A stretch of DNA of 64,000 nucleotides from Myoxocephalus aenaeus (GCA_038501785.1 JBAMJR010000032.1:2977001-3041000); one strand, 5' to 3'; positions 12,111 to 24,182 are shown, counted from the first letter of the stretch. The notes: generated by a model from the sequence alone, not told the origin. Made by a program: numbers and translations.

Positions 12111-12344
12111 TGTTTTTGCGAAAATTGTGAAGGTTTTTATACACATAATAAAACTGGGTTATCGCCTCAACCACAAATGCTATTTCTCCTCTTCTCTATT
12201 TCCTTCTGTATGAATTAATTTCCCATTAATGCACATTACTAACTCTACTTCTTCCCCGGAGTCTTTGTGCTTTCTGTCCTCACAAGTTTCCATGGATCCT
12301 GATTGTGTCTGGACCCTGGTCCTGCCCGACACCTACTGCTATTA

Positions 12345-12386
<42 letters not shown>
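12111..12386 (+). repeat. Probable LINE 3' flank ending in (ATT)n
   Basis: The sequence CTTCCCCGGAGTCTTTGTGC followed by GTTTCCATGGATCCTG and a terminal (ATT)n at 12341-12386 resembles a fish retroelement 3' end that terminates in ATT repeats. It directly follows the L2 fragment, so it may be the same insertion. Confidence 0.5.
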
Positions 12387-12552
12387 GTTGCATTGCTATT
12401 AGTATTGCCAATATCATATATCCACTGTTTTTTTTGGTAGTACTTTTTCGAATTTTGTAAGTCGTTTATGTTGTTCATTCTGTACACATGACATCTATTA
12501 GATATAACGTGTTCAAAGTTAGATTTTGTTGCCTTTGGGCAGAACTATGGAA
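12387..12552. other. No feature seen
   Basis: AT-rich DNA with no recognised element. Confidence 0.5.
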
Positions 12553-12592
12553 GCTGTTTCCCCCTGTTCCAGTCTTTATGCTAAGCAAAAAA
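12553..12592 (+). repeat. Family C repeat fragment
   Basis: GCTGTTTCCCCCTG followed by CCAGTCTTTATGCTAAGC matches the copy at 1745, after which similarity stops at an A-rich stretch. Confidence 0.6.
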
Positions 12593-13075
12593 AAGAAAGT
12601 GATACTAAACAGATACTGAAACTTCCTGATGTGCTTCTGTTATTGTTTAATTGTATAAACTTTCACAAACATCCAGTTAGAGTATTAGCAACCCAACTGT
12701 GAGAGAAATGTTTGATACAGTCGGGGCTCCAGACTCTGTTGCACTGCTCCATAACAGCAGGGGCTGACTTCCTCCCAGCAGGGTCGCTCCAAGACCTGCC
12801 AAATATGTGCTCTGAAAATTTGACTTGAACCGGTCTTGTTTACTGAATGGCTTTAAGACAAAGTAGCTTTACTCCAAAACCAACATGAGTGGTAGTATAT
12901 AGTGTTATGTTGGTGGGAGTGTTGCTGTGTGTATGTGTGTGCATTTTAATTTGTATTTGTCAGTCCACATGTCTCTGAGTTCAACGTAATCTCATTCCTA
13001 CTCGTCAGACTTTGCCGCTCGGGCAGAAGCCCCCCCAGCATCACCTTTTAGTATCTTGGCTCAGAAGGTTAAAGT
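12593..13075. other. No gene seen
   Basis: Unique-looking sequence with a short (TG) patch near 12925. Confidence 0.5.
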
Positions 13076-13350
13076 TGTGAAATGGTCACTTTGAGGTTAA
13101 CTTTGTGATACGATGGCGATTACGTTTTGGCAACATAAGGACTTGGTTCAGGTTAGAAAAACATCACGGTGCGTCTTAAAATAAGTATGCTTGTAACGCT
13201 ACTTACGCTGTTGTGGGTGCCGTCTTTTTATACCACGTGACATAATGTCTTAAACTAAAATGACTCAACTTTTGGTTCTGTGCGAGACATGAATGCTGGT
13301 CCCCTGAGATACAGTCCTGTGTTTGTCCCATCCACCCGAACTCAGTGACA
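13076..13350 (+). repeat. Dispersed repeat family B, diverged copy
   Basis: Resembles the copies at 49350 and 58384. It shares a GGCAACA...ACTTGGTTCAGGTTAG block, a CTTAAAATA...CTTACG block, and a GGTCCCCTGAGATA...GTGTTTG...CCCATCC right end. It is diverged and non-coding. Confidence 0.5.
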
Positions 13351-14506
13351 TTCTCACCCTTAACACGTCTATTACCCTGAGCTTCTAATGATTATGGATG
13401 GGTTTATATTGCAGTTAGTTGAGAGCCATGTGTATTGCTATCAAGATGCAGAGGGGCCAAATGTGTGTAGATGTGGCCAGTGTGAAGATGGATCCCAGAT
13501 GGATCCCAGATTAAACTCTCTATATATTAGATTTGTTTTTGGATTTACCATCTGGTTAAAATATATGTTCATTCTAGGTCTGAACAACAAAAGGGCCAAA
13601 AACATTTTTCTTCATTTATAAAAATATTTGTGTTTTTTTTTATCTGTTAATTCCCACAACAACTTTTATTATGGATACAATCAAAGTCTGAGAGATGAAA
13701 CACTTCTTTTTTTACAGAATTTATCGTCATTTCCATTCAGTCACGTGAGGCTGATCATTCCTGAATCCTGACAGTCGGGTTTGATGAGTTATGTCATTTC
13801 AATTTCCACCGAAACATTGAGCCTAATACATTTAGTCCAGTGTTCAAGAGAAACCTAAATCATATTGGGGGTTATTTAATAATGACGTCACAATCTGAAT
13901 TTAATGAAAAAATAAGACAAACGCAATCCGCCGTTACAAATCGGTCCTGCCCTTATAAGCAGGAAACAGACACAGTATAAATAAAGAATGCAGTGTGTTA
14001 AACAAAAAACAGGCTACAGAAAGGAAACGTCTCTAATGTGGCAGTGATGATAACTGTGTAACTGTTTCCTGTCTCCTCACATGGTCCTCCATGTCTCTCC
14101 ATGCATCACTGGTGGGAAGGAATAAGACGCAAGGAAAAGACACAAGTGAGGGAAACAGGGATGCAATTAAGAGACTTGGGATGCACCCCGGGTCGGCATC
14201 TGTAAATGTGTGCATCTACGTGTGCTTGTCACAACAGGGCCCATCCGAGTATTTCTGTATCATCATACCTATGTGTTACTGTGTAAGTGTGTTAATACTG
14301 ATTGCAACACTTCTAACAGGCCTGGACGTGTGCAATCGGTGCAGATTTCCCATATGAGTGTGGATGTGTGTGTGTGTTTGTGTGTGTTGCTGAGTCAGTG
14401 GTTGGAGGTGAGGTGTAGGTGCTGAGAGACATCTCAACCTCGAGTTTAGACACAGGCCTGGCTGGAGCATCGCCAAGGACAAAGGTCTCTCACTTTCCTG
14501 TCACCA

Positions 14507-14508
<2 letters not shown>
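13351..14508. other. No gene seen
   Basis: Unique-looking DNA. A 13-base direct duplication (GATGGATCCCAGA) is present at 13488-13513. Confidence 0.5.

Positions 14509-14584
<76 letters not shown>
14509..14584. repeat. (CA)n microsatellite
   Basis: About 37 CA units. Both strands give meaningless Thr-His or Cys-Val ORFs. Confidence 0.98.
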
Positions 14585-14585
<1 letters not shown>

Positions 14586-15132
14586 CTGTACTACTGTGAG
14601 AAAAAAAAGGTACAGCACTTTTTTTTTATCAAAGGTCGAACTGCTATTTGGAAGAGGCACCAATGTCTGAGGGACCACATTTGCACAAATTAAATTGTGT
14701 TGTTGAGACGGCTCACAATTCTTACATATGACACAATAAATCAAACCAACGCATACAAATGGAAATAAGACAGGGCTCTGTACATTAAAAGTCGGACAAC
14801 CTGTAGATGTCTCATGTCAGAACACCTCCGAATTGCTTGACACTCTTTGAGTATGTTTCACCTTAATATGTAAGTAGTAAATGCTGGCACAGCACTTTAT
14901 TTTAAATACCGCTGTGGTTGAACAACTTCTCTGGAAACCTTCCCTTGATCCCTCTAATAGACAATGGCAACATTACTATTCCCCTGAAAATCCAGACAAA
15001 TACAGTAACGAACCAGCTGCTAACAAGCGGTCGTGTTTCAGAGCACTGCACAGCACTGAGGCAGTTTACTTTGAGTAAGTGATTTTGTAAAACACTTTTT
15101 TGCTTTAAAATCAAGTGCAGCTTTTTGGTTTT
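14585..15132. other. No gene seen
   Basis: A plus ORF at 14881-15078 (65 codons) ends beside a donor-like GTAAGT at 15074. It has no recognisable peptide and no partner exon, so it is not called. Confidence 0.45.
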
Positions 15133-15300
15133 GTTTCATCTTCATTAGGAAACATTAACACACAACATTGCTTAGGGAGTACCCCAGGGATCCATCCTTG
15201 GTCCCATTCACTTCTCAATCTACCCAGGGCATAACATAAGATATCAACATAACTTTCAACTTCTGTGCAGATCCTAAACTCTGGCCTTGTGTTATGGGGA
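15133..15300 (+). pseudogene. L2-type LINE reverse transcriptase relic (catalytic region)
   Basis: A plus frame at 15176-15240 reads GVPQGSILGPIHFSIYPGHN, the RT motif that precedes the catalytic aspartates in L2-type LINEs. After a frame change the expected YADD-like box is seen as CADP (around 15268-15280), so the second aspartate is lost. There is no flanking RT sequence. This is a short dead fragment separate from the one at 11.9 kb, which derives from a more C-terminal part of the same kind of protein. Confidence 0.8.
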
Positions 15301-15727
15301 AACTCTCCCCCTGAAACTCTACTTTTGATGGTTTGTTGGTTTTCCAGCTTTTTGTGAAGCACTTTGAGTATTAACACAGTAATATTTCTGATCATAATCT
15401 TTTAGTGGTCCACCTTCGGGACGAAAGACACTAACGCACACAGAAAAACACATGAATGAACAGAAAGTATCCTCACATGACAAAGGCTCTCCTCATCTTT
15501 TGTAACACAGTGACCCGAATGACGAGCGCTGGCTGCCTCCGAGTCTGCGCTCCGTTCAATCAGCCTGTCTGTCATCATGGAGTGGTGGGCGTGCGTCTCC
15601 ATTCTTTGTCCATGGTGGTTGGTAATGCAGGTCCTTGATGAGGCAAAGCATGAGGTAAGCTTTTTTTGTGTGTGTTTATAATGGGGTTTTGGGGTCTTAC
15701 GGAGGATTCCGCGGGATTCTCACCCAG
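15301..15727. other. No gene seen
   Basis: Possible LINE-like tail words (TTTGTGAAGCACTTTGAGTA at 15352-15371), otherwise unique-looking. Confidence 0.45.
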
Positions 15728-15780
15728 ACACGCACGCACGCACGCACGCACGCACACACAAACACACACACACACACACA
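15728..15780. repeat. (CGCA)n-(CA)n compound microsatellite
   Basis: About six CGCA units merging into CA units with one interruption. Confidence 0.95.
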
Positions 15781-16264
15781 TCTGTAAAGTATCATGGTCC
15801 CCCCATCCACCAGGGAACTATCGCTGGGCTCAGCAATCACCATCTGAGAGAATGAAAAGCAGCAGAGTGTATAGAGAGTTGTTTCCCCGCTTTCTGTACA
15901 AACAATTTGATCCTTTTGCTTCTGCCGACATTGCTGCTTTATCTCACTGAACACAAGGGGGACGTATCATTGTAACTAAGTATGATATGTAAAGTTATGT
16001 TAGAGCAAAAGTTTTCTTTTTGCTCAGCAGCTCATTCAAATTGAAGGTTTTTTTCTAAAGAGTAAACCTGTGTTCAAACTGATCAGAATTTGGAATGAGT
16101 GCAGGTTAAGGCTTGTGTATGTGTGTTTGCGTGCATGCTTGTGTTCAGATTTTGCGGTCCACTGAGTACACATAACTCAAAAAGCACACACGCGCTTTGC
16201 ACAAAAGACTTCGGGGCGGCTGTGATTGGCTGCAACGGGGGCACGCTGATCCCCGGTAAATCCC

Positions 16265-16267
<3 letters not shown>
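15781..16267. other. No gene seen
   Basis: Unique-looking DNA with short ORFs only. Confidence 0.5.

Positions 16268-16296
<29 letters not shown>
16268..16296. repeat. (GA)n microsatellite
   Basis: About 14 GA units followed by a purine-rich flank. Confidence 0.95.
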
Positions 16297-16299
<3 letters not shown>

Positions 16300-16459
16300 G
16301 GATGGAGAGATCGAGAAACCAAGGTGGAGAGAGGCAGACGTAGAGAAAGATCCAGCCGGATTGCGAGCATTCCTGCCTTTATTGTATATGATGCAAGCTA
16401 CAAGCTTCTTTAGCCCATTGACCCTTTGTACGGTGCTCACGATAGGGGAATGAACATGG
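16297..16459. other. No feature seen
   Basis: Short purine-rich then mixed sequence between microsatellites. Confidence 0.5.

Positions 16460-16531
<72 letters not shown>
16460..16531. repeat. (CA)n microsatellite
   Basis: About 36 CA units. Confidence 0.98.
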
Positions 16532-16533
<2 letters not shown>

Positions 16534-16691
16534 CTTCCTCCCTGATCGCTCATTTTGCAGACAACTCTCAGCTGGTCTGGACTACAACCAACTTCACTGA
16601 CTCCGAAAGTAAACACACTGAGTTATTTCAATCTTATCACCATCAGCTTTCTTTCATTTACCCCTCCTCCCCCCCATCCCCATCCCAGCCC

Positions 16692-16765
<74 letters not shown>

Positions 16766-16794
16766 ATCCAAACATCAGCCCCCCCCCCCCCCCC
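16692..16794. repeat. (CA)n microsatellite and C16 homopolymer
   Basis: About 36 CA units to 16764, then a run of 16 C at 16779-16794. The G-rich complement could form a quadruplex and the C strand an i-motif. Confidence 0.97.
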
Positions 16795-17364
16795 TTTTAC
16801 ATTGTGCCTTGGAGTGTTTTACAGTAAGGGATGGTCCCTCGTGTGATTTATGAGGCCCTGGGTTGTGGCATGTTAATAGCAAACCGTACCGCAGCATTTT
16901 TTTTCTTCTTCTTTTTTTAATTTTCTTTCCAGAGCCAAGTATTGCACATCAAGACGTAACTGACACTGATGAGCACCGTGCTGATTCATTGCTTTTTAAC
17001 AATATAAACCTTTGGTTTACGGGTTGGTCGTTGAAGTGTGACGCAAGGTATCTCCATGAGAACAATCTAAACTCCTTTGTTTGTAAAAAGGCAGACAGTG
17101 ACGCATTATCTGTCGTGACGTATTTGATTTGAAATTAAACAATGACTCCCAGCTCTCTCAATACTAGATAAGACAGACGGACAAAGTGAGTGACTCGCCG
17201 GAGAACATAGTGGAGCATTTAGCAGAGAGAAGCTAAAGAGCTAAAAACAATGAATGCAGCTTTAAATACATGACTCTTTTTAAGTTCATGCTAACTTGTC
17301 CCAACTGCTCCCTGTCCCAAACAATATGGGTCCATGTATAAAACATGGGAATCACTTTCTAATT
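16795..17364. other. No gene seen
   Basis: AT-rich unique-looking DNA. Confidence 0.5.
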
Positions 17365-17642
17365 GGACACCTTTTATAAATGGTGCATGAGTTATAACTA
17401 ATGGCTTAAACAGTGGACAATACATAATTTACAAATGTTTCATCGGTAAGATAAAAGCCATTAAAACAAGCATATTTTGGGTTGGAAGTAATGAAAGCAT
17501 TATTTTATCTGCTTTCTTCAGAATAACACCTGATATGTCTTTTGGTTCAGGTAAGACTTACCATATGGAAATGGTTTGCAGTGCACCTGGATCAAACATC
17601 CACTCAACAACTTATGAACATTTAAAAAAAAAAAAAATATGC

Positions 17643-17714
<72 letters not shown>

Positions 17715-17769
17715 GCATATTTCTTTTTCTTTTTTTGGACACCTTTTATAAATGGTGCATGAGTTATAA

Positions 17770-17774
<5 letters not shown>
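17365..17774. repeat. 38-bp direct duplication flanking an AT-repeat cruciform
   Basis: The 38 bases at 17365-17402 recur exactly at 17737-17774. The second copy lies between two (TA)n tracts. The first tract, 17645-17712, is bracketed by ATATGCAT and ATGCATAT, making one palindrome of about 90 bp. The second tract, at 17773-17803, begins inside the end of the duplicated copy. Confidence 0.9.

Positions 17775-17803
<29 letters not shown>
17645..17803. repeat. (TA)n microsatellites
   Basis: About 34 TA units at 17645-17712 and about 15 at 17773-17803. Self-complementary tracts like these are prone to cruciform extrusion. Confidence 0.97.
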
Positions 17804-17805
<2 letters not shown>

Positions 17806-19031
17806 GCAAAAGTAACTGAAGACTTGATGGTTTATTTTAAAATGTTACATTACCAACATTTATAACTCAGAATGGAAACTTTCTGACATGCATAGATAAA
17901 CAATTGCATGTTCTGGCTTTGTTTAACCATCACATCTATTGCTTATGCAATGCAGTTTAAGAACTTAATCTGTCAACACTTATGCTTGTTGAGCATCTAT
18001 AAATGTGATATTGTTTCATTAGAAACACGCTAGTGTCATTAATCTCTCCACTGAAAACGAATATATTATGTTAAAGCTACTACGAGGAACTGTAATCTTG
18101 TGTTGATTTTGGCGGTCCCTTTGAATAAAAGACGGAGCGTGTCCGAGCACCAGAGCCCCAATAAGAAAACCTCTCATTTTGCTGCAGCAGGGTCTGATAG
18201 TCTGCCTTACGCAGTCCTGGTTTTGCCTCCCATTACTGCTAGCAATACGGCTCGGATCTCCAGTAGCGTGGTTTCCATGTTGGCTCTATAGCGAGGGATC
18301 GGTGGAGCAGCGAGGCGAAGCTCTGCTCCTGGCCGGGGGAGCCGGGGTGCAGAGCTCTCCAGCTCCCGCCGTTGTCTGAATATGAAAGTTTGACATTTTG
18401 CTTGAGCCAGGGGACTTAGCTTAACAAAGTTTGCTAGCTTAACATGCTAGCAGTCAATACGATAAAACTTGCTATTTTTATGCTTCAGTTTTTGTTCGGA
18501 TAAGACAAACACGATACACGATACAATTTGGGAGTTTCAGAAGAATGTGTGGCAGGTTTTTAATAAAACACAATTGTTTTACTTTCTGAAGGCTCCAGCT
18601 TTATATTTTGTGTATAGATATGCAGTGATATCAACCTCCTTGTCTACCTTCCCTCAAGAAAGCAAATCAGCATATATTTTTCCCACCAACAATATCAAAC
18701 TATTCCCTTAATGAAAAATGTGGCAGGTTTCAGATTTGAAAGGAATTCCTGTGATTCCCATATCCTGATTAACAACTGTAGAAAACATTCTGAAAGCCGA
18801 GCAGGACATTGGTGTCTGTCGGATAGGGCCCACCCCGTCCCCTCCCCCTTCAAATATGGGGCTCTATCTCACCCACATAATTAGGGTCAGATCTTATCAT
18901 CACCTCCCTCCCTAGTTTCTCCTCCTCCCTCACAATCACTCCAGCTCTCTTTCATCTCCCTCTAAAGAATGCTTGTTTATCTTTCGCCCTCTCCAGATAT
19001 AGGGCAAGAACAAAGATGCTTTTTGTGGTTA

Positions 19032-19035
<4 letters not shown>
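17804..19035. other. No gene seen
   Basis: AT-rich DNA with one GC-richer patch at 18240-18370. No recognised repeat or exon. Confidence 0.5.

Positions 19036-19070
<35 letters not shown>
19036..19070. repeat. (GT)n microsatellite
   Basis: About 17 GT units. Confidence 0.97.
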
Positions 19071-19072
<2 letters not shown>

Positions 19073-20380
19073 CAGAGCGATCGCACGTGCATGACTTAAG
19101 TTTTTTTTTAAAGAAGCAAAAAGTGGTTTTATTATTTGGTGGATGAAGGCCCCTGATTTGAGTAATCATTTGTGTCCGTGGACTTATTTTGACAGGCTGA
19201 GATTTCAGGAATCATTAAATCATCTCCTCTGTGAAAGGAAAAAAATGTATATATAAGTGATGCTATTTAAGACCCAGAGGGCGATAGTGAGTGATATGGA
19301 GAAAAAACAGCAGGGGAAGTGTTGTGTGTGCCTTTTTTCCTGCTGCTGTCCAATCTAATCGACCTGCGCTGTTTACTCAATAAACTACTTTTCATGTCAG
19401 GACCTAATTGGACAGTTTATGTGTGTTTGTGTGTGTCTTGACCCTCACAACGGCTGACACCTTTGGGGAGAGAGTGAGAGAGTAAGCCACCTACGGTCTG
19501 TGCTCGAGCGGTTTGAAAATAATCTCTGTGAGATTGTGAACACATGAAAACACACTAACAAATGAAAAGATTCTACGAAGAAGTTTTATTTTCTGACAGT
19601 CTTCCCCTCTCAGTCCTGGTTCTGGTTCTCCCATGCCACCTTCCCTCCAGCGGGGCCCGGCTATACGGCCCGGGCCTTGAGACTGTTTCGTATCCAGTTT
19701 ACAGTCAGTGGTATTGTGTTTGCGGGTCACGAGCCAATCCAAAATCACCTCCAACCTCCAGCACTGGCAAAACCAACCATATAAACTGAGTTCCTTGACC
19801 CATTCTGTGTGTGCATATGTGGGCTAGATTGTTGGATGGAGGGGGTGCTGATGGAGGAGAGACTGAAGGAGGGGATGGGAGGAGGATTTGAAGGGCTGCA
19901 GAAGAAAAATGTAAAACAGCTGGAGTCGTTGGCTTCTTGTCAAAGGGGGGAGATGGCGTCACTGAGTGAACCCAAAAGATTGTAGTGTAGTAGAAATGCA
20001 CATTATGCAAGTCTTATATTTATTGCATGCTTTCCCTTTCGTCCATAAAATTATTCAAACACATAACCCTATCATCTCTTTTCCTAATCATGTTCAATGT
20101 TATGACCACTGGCTGCCCCAACCACCCCAGGGTCCAAGTGTTATGTCTCCCAATAGAGCTGTTGTAATATTTATTCTGGCTTGTGTTCAAGGCCTCCATC
20201 CAGCCGTTTTACACCCTCCCTGGGATGTCCCGCTTGCAGTCCCACATTGGATGAGACCGGCCACCACTATACGAATCGGACACACACTTGTTAATGCTCA
20301 TCCCCGAAAAGCAAAGCGTTTTAATTAAACTCACAACAAGTTTAAGACCAATATCCTTCAGATGCTTATTCTGTTCAGGG
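19071..20380. other. No gene seen
   Basis: A 120-codon plus ORF at 19966-20328 and a 101-codon minus ORF at 19705-20010 match nothing I recognise and have no intron signals. Confidence 0.45.
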
Positions 20381-20815
20381 CATAGACTGTATGTAAGAAG
20401 GGGATGTAGTAATTGTGACTTTTTGCAACCAGTGATCGGAAATGACCATATTTGAATTGCGGAAGAGTGTCAAAGAGACACCGTATATGGCTCTTGTACG
20501 TGACCTGTCAATCACAGGTCACATACAGTGACCTGCTTTATTGGACCTTAATTTACTAAATGAACATCATGCTGTATTAAAGAAGACTTGAAAGTAGCAA
20601 TTGAGACCATAAACTCATGTTTACTATGTTTACTGAGGTAACCATTCAAGTGAGAAGTAGAGTCATTTTATGATAGACTTCTATGCAATCTGACTTCTTT
20701 TGGCAAACAGAGGAGTCACCCCCTGATGGTGATTAGAAGGAATGCATGTTTGAGACACTTCGGCATTAGGCATTGGCTTCACTCTTCAGAAATGGAGGTT
20801 GCCGCCTGGTTCAGG
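20381..20815 (-). repeat. Dispersed repeat family A, copy 3 (near full length, inverted)
   Basis: Reverse complement of copies 2, 4 and 5. It begins CATAGACTGTATGTAAGAAG and runs through GACCATAAACTCATGTTTAC, AGACTTCTATG, CACCCCCTGATGG and GCATTGGCTTC to GGAGGTTGCCGCCTGGTT. The last part matches the extreme left end of copies 1 and 4, which helps define the family boundary. Confidence 0.85.
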
Positions 20816-21040
20816 ATGAGAAACAGCACTTACGCCATCAAATGACACCAGGCTTTCCAAAAAAATACTGAGAAATAATTCTGGTTTATGAAAACATGCA
20901 TGAGTCTTTCCAACAACACTGCTGTTAGATGGGGGAATACAAAATCCAAGCAATGAGAGCTTATCACCAATATTTCAGGCACGCTCACTCTGTTTCTTAT
21001 CTTGAAATAGAGGTTGGCTTGTCCTTATCTTCAACTGTTC
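20816..21040. other. No feature seen
   Basis: Unique-looking sequence. Confidence 0.5.
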
Positions 21041-21110
21041 AATCAATCAATCAAGTTTTATTTATATTGCACTTTTCAAACCAAGTAATTACAATATAAA
21101 AGTGTTTTTC
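21041..21110. repeat. Fish retroelement tail-like fragment
   Basis: (CAAT)n followed by CAAGTTTTATTTATATTGC and ACTTTTCAAAC. This resembles the shared tail of many teleost SINE/LINE insertions with their 'tttatttatatagcac' words. It is a short isolated fragment. Confidence 0.5.
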
Positions 21111-21547
21111 AGATGATTGACAAGACAAAAACAAGACAGTAATGGAGAAAATATGTTGTTGTTGGACTTTTGCTACGTTGCTTGTTCGCAGATCTGCAGC
21201 AATTACGTTGTGAGTACAATTTCATTATTACTACCAGAAATGATGGCCAAAGCTCTTGAAATGTGACCCAGATCAGACACTGGCCAGTCGCCAGTACATC
21301 TCTACTGAGTCCAACATCGGTCCAAATCAAACCCATGCATGAGCTGGAGCCCATGAGCAGCCCTCTGCTGTGGGTGTGAACATACATGTGTGACTTCACA
21401 ACACCAAATTCCCTATTTAATTTGATCCGTTCTAGAAGGTTTGGAGGCTGCAAATGCAAATTTCATGTAGAGGAAGAAAAAAAAAAGAGTCACATCACAC
21501 AGCTGCGAAACTGTGAATTTATGTACCATGTCTTCACGGGCCATGAT
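21111..21547. other. No gene seen
   Basis: A 116-codon minus ORF at 21109-21459 has no recognisable domain. Confidence 0.45.
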
Positions 21548-21614
21548 TCATCTCGCTGGTCCTTTGGGGATCATAAACAGGGGGTTATGATCCCCAAAGG
21601 AGCAACGAGATGAT
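21546..21614. repeat. Inverted repeat (foldback), about 31-bp arms
   Basis: Left arm 21546-21576 and right arm 21584-21614 pair at about 28 of 31 positions across a 7-base loop. The core is CCTTTGGGGATCATAA and its complement. Both arms therefore give similar peptides in opposite frames, which is an artefact of the palindrome. Confidence 0.88.
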
Positions 21615-22234
21615 TGACAAAAAAACGACGTGCTAGCGGACAGACGAAGTAACTGAAGGATGGGGAAAATAAACTGTCGTGTTGCGAGGTTCTTGGATTC
21701 AGAGCGGGGACTGAGAATTACGGAACGAGCCCCTCGCCCCTCACAAATCACAGAGGAGTGTGACTTCGGTTCCATTAGCGGTCAGTTTGTGGCCTTAACT
21801 TAGGGCTCAGTCTGTACCCCCCCACATCTTCCCCCCGTGTTTTCACTCCTCAAGACCCGCATCCCCCCCGGCCTTCAATCTGCTCAACCCCTATAATTTG
21901 GGTAAAAGATTCGGCTGCTGTTATTTTTATTGAATTCCCAGTAACGTCGCTGACTTTACGGTTAAGTGCGGGCGACTGGAGCTCGCCGGGCGGCTCTGCC
22001 GTGTTGGGGATACTAAGCTTGTGCCAGGGTGGGAGGTGGGGAGGTCATTGGTGGATTTTTCTTTTACGCAGCGCAAGGGAAAACGCAGAGCAACAATCAT
22101 TACATTTAAGGATGGCTCGTCGGCGTCTCTGGGGCCCAAGGAGATCCTGCCAGGTTTAAAGCCAGCCAGCGGGCTACTGGCCACTAATAGAGGGATTTCA
22201 TCCACATGGAGTGGCAAGGATGGTAAACAGAGTT
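21615..22234. other. No gene seen
   Basis: Overlapping ORFs on both strands at 21927-22346 have no recognisable content. Confidence 0.5.
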
Positions 22235-22235
22235 G

Positions 22236-22264
<29 letters not shown>
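22235..22264. repeat. (GT)n microsatellite
   Basis: About 15 GT units. Confidence 0.96.
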
Positions 22265-22266
<2 letters not shown>

Positions 22267-23450
22267 AGAAAAAGAGGGAGACAAAATGTGTATGTAAAAG
22301 GGGAAAATACATATTGAAGCATGTTAAAAGTGTCTGGGTGATTCATTTTGTGTTCTGATGAGACTGCTTCTGTGTCCCTGCATTGTATCTAGGCTCTTCA
22401 GTGCAGCATTACGACACTCATGACTCAAAGCTTCGCCATCCACAGCTTCATCTCCTCTTTTATGAATTTTCACTGAATCACATCAACTAATTTGTTCCGC
22501 AACAGTTGTGTTTTTGTTGCCGTCGCCAAGCAACGGATCTGTGACGAGCGATTATGAATGGAGGCCTATTTGGCCCTTTTCAAAGCCTACCCGGTGACGT
22601 CAAACACAAGGCTGTTATTCATCCTTCCTCTCAATCATCCGTTTATCAGACTTGCTGTAAAACATATGACTGAGCATTTGCTAGACCCCCTCACCTGGAA
22701 AGTGATTGTCCAATCAGAGCTCAGCAACCTCAAGCAGGCCTGTCAAACTCTGGGTCACTTTATTAGCAATGCGAATGGAGCTGTAGAGGGAGCAATACAT
22801 CAGATGTTGTTCATTAGCCTTTTCAAAAGGAAAAACACAAGCTTAATAGTATGATGAGTGCATGCTAGTTTGTGCTCTTCAACGTAAGCTGCAAATAAAC
22901 ACAATTATTTCTTGCATTAAAAGTTTTCTAAAATGTGAAGTATGAATATGCAAATTGAAATGATCTAATACCGACTTTTGGTGAAGTTAGGAGAAAGCTA
23001 TCGATGTAACTTGACAGAGGAGTAAAATAAACATCTAATAGTGTATTTTGGAAGTTTTCTCTCCACTAGTCTGAAAGACGGTACGTTATGAAAATAGCCC
23101 AAAATTGACCAGAGCATGAAAAACAATGTTTTGGCTTGTGGTGTCTCGTCTTAACTTCCAAAACCAAGACGGATTCTATTGGTAAAATTGAAGGGGCCCA
23201 TTAACTCTTTAAGAGAAAAGAAAAGAAAAAATAATCCGAACAATTTTCTGCTCAAATTGGAGTGTTTCTTACGTATGTAACACAGACCAACGTGAGCGCA
23301 GCTCACAACACACCGGCAGGTCTGGTCAGTGTAACTTCTCTATTTGAGCGTTATGAAGTGTAGTGAAGTCTTGGCCCGCTGTGTGTTTTACCCCTCTGGC
23401 CTGTAAGTCTGAACCTCTGGGGTTCTACTAGACTTTCTCACGGTCCTCAT
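22265..23450. other. No gene; possible conserved non-coding interval
   Basis: The stretch 22440-22850 is free of simple repeats and recognised transposons, of balanced composition, with several TAAT/ATTA and ATTAGC words. It is a reasonable candidate for a conserved non-coding element. An ORF at 22558-22854 (98 codons) is unassigned. Confidence 0.35.
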
Positions 23451-23454
23451 CACA

Positions 23455-23492
<38 letters not shown>
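23451..23492. repeat. (CA)n microsatellite
   Basis: About 20 CA units with one TA interruption. Confidence 0.96.
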
Positions 23493-23496
<4 letters not shown>

Positions 23497-24182
23497 CGCG
23501 GCGACACACACTGCGGCAGCGGTTGCCCAGCACTCCCCGGGGAGCAGGTCTGGTTACAGCTTTGCATGAATCGTAGCGGTGACATTGCAGACTCTTGCGC
23601 TCAGGGTAGTTCAGAGCCAACATATGGCCTCCCACCACATGTCTTAGTCACAGACAAAACACCGTTTCAGAGCTGGAAGCTGGTTTCGTCTTTTCTCACA
23701 CTTTATATGACGTTATTCTATGTTTGGTTCTTCGTCTTCGTGAGTGTGACCCTCGGTTCCCAGGACCACCAGACCAACGAACACACCACAGCTGTCTTTA
23801 GTGTAACCCCCCCCATGATCCTCCGACTAATCCTCATGTAATGTAACTCTAATCACTGTAGAGACACCAACATGGTTTTATCCCTCTTGCCCCCCTCCCA
23901 CAACCCATTAAACCCCGAAAGCCGGGACCCTGAACTGTGAACAAGACAGCCGGAACTTCCTCGATGCCTTATGTAACACACCGAAGAACCATTAACAACG
24001 CATACATTTACATTTATGATAGGAAATATATGTTTTACCAGAAGACCACGACCAAAAAGAAACATCTAACCACCTTCAGGTGCATTTGCATTTCAATACA
24101 TTCTACCACCCCAACTCGTCAAATACAGACGTTTGATCGGTGGCCCTCCGCTTCAAATGATACTGTGATTCCCAATTTAGCA
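23493..24182. other. No gene seen
   Basis: Unique-looking sequence with short ORFs only. Confidence 0.5.
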
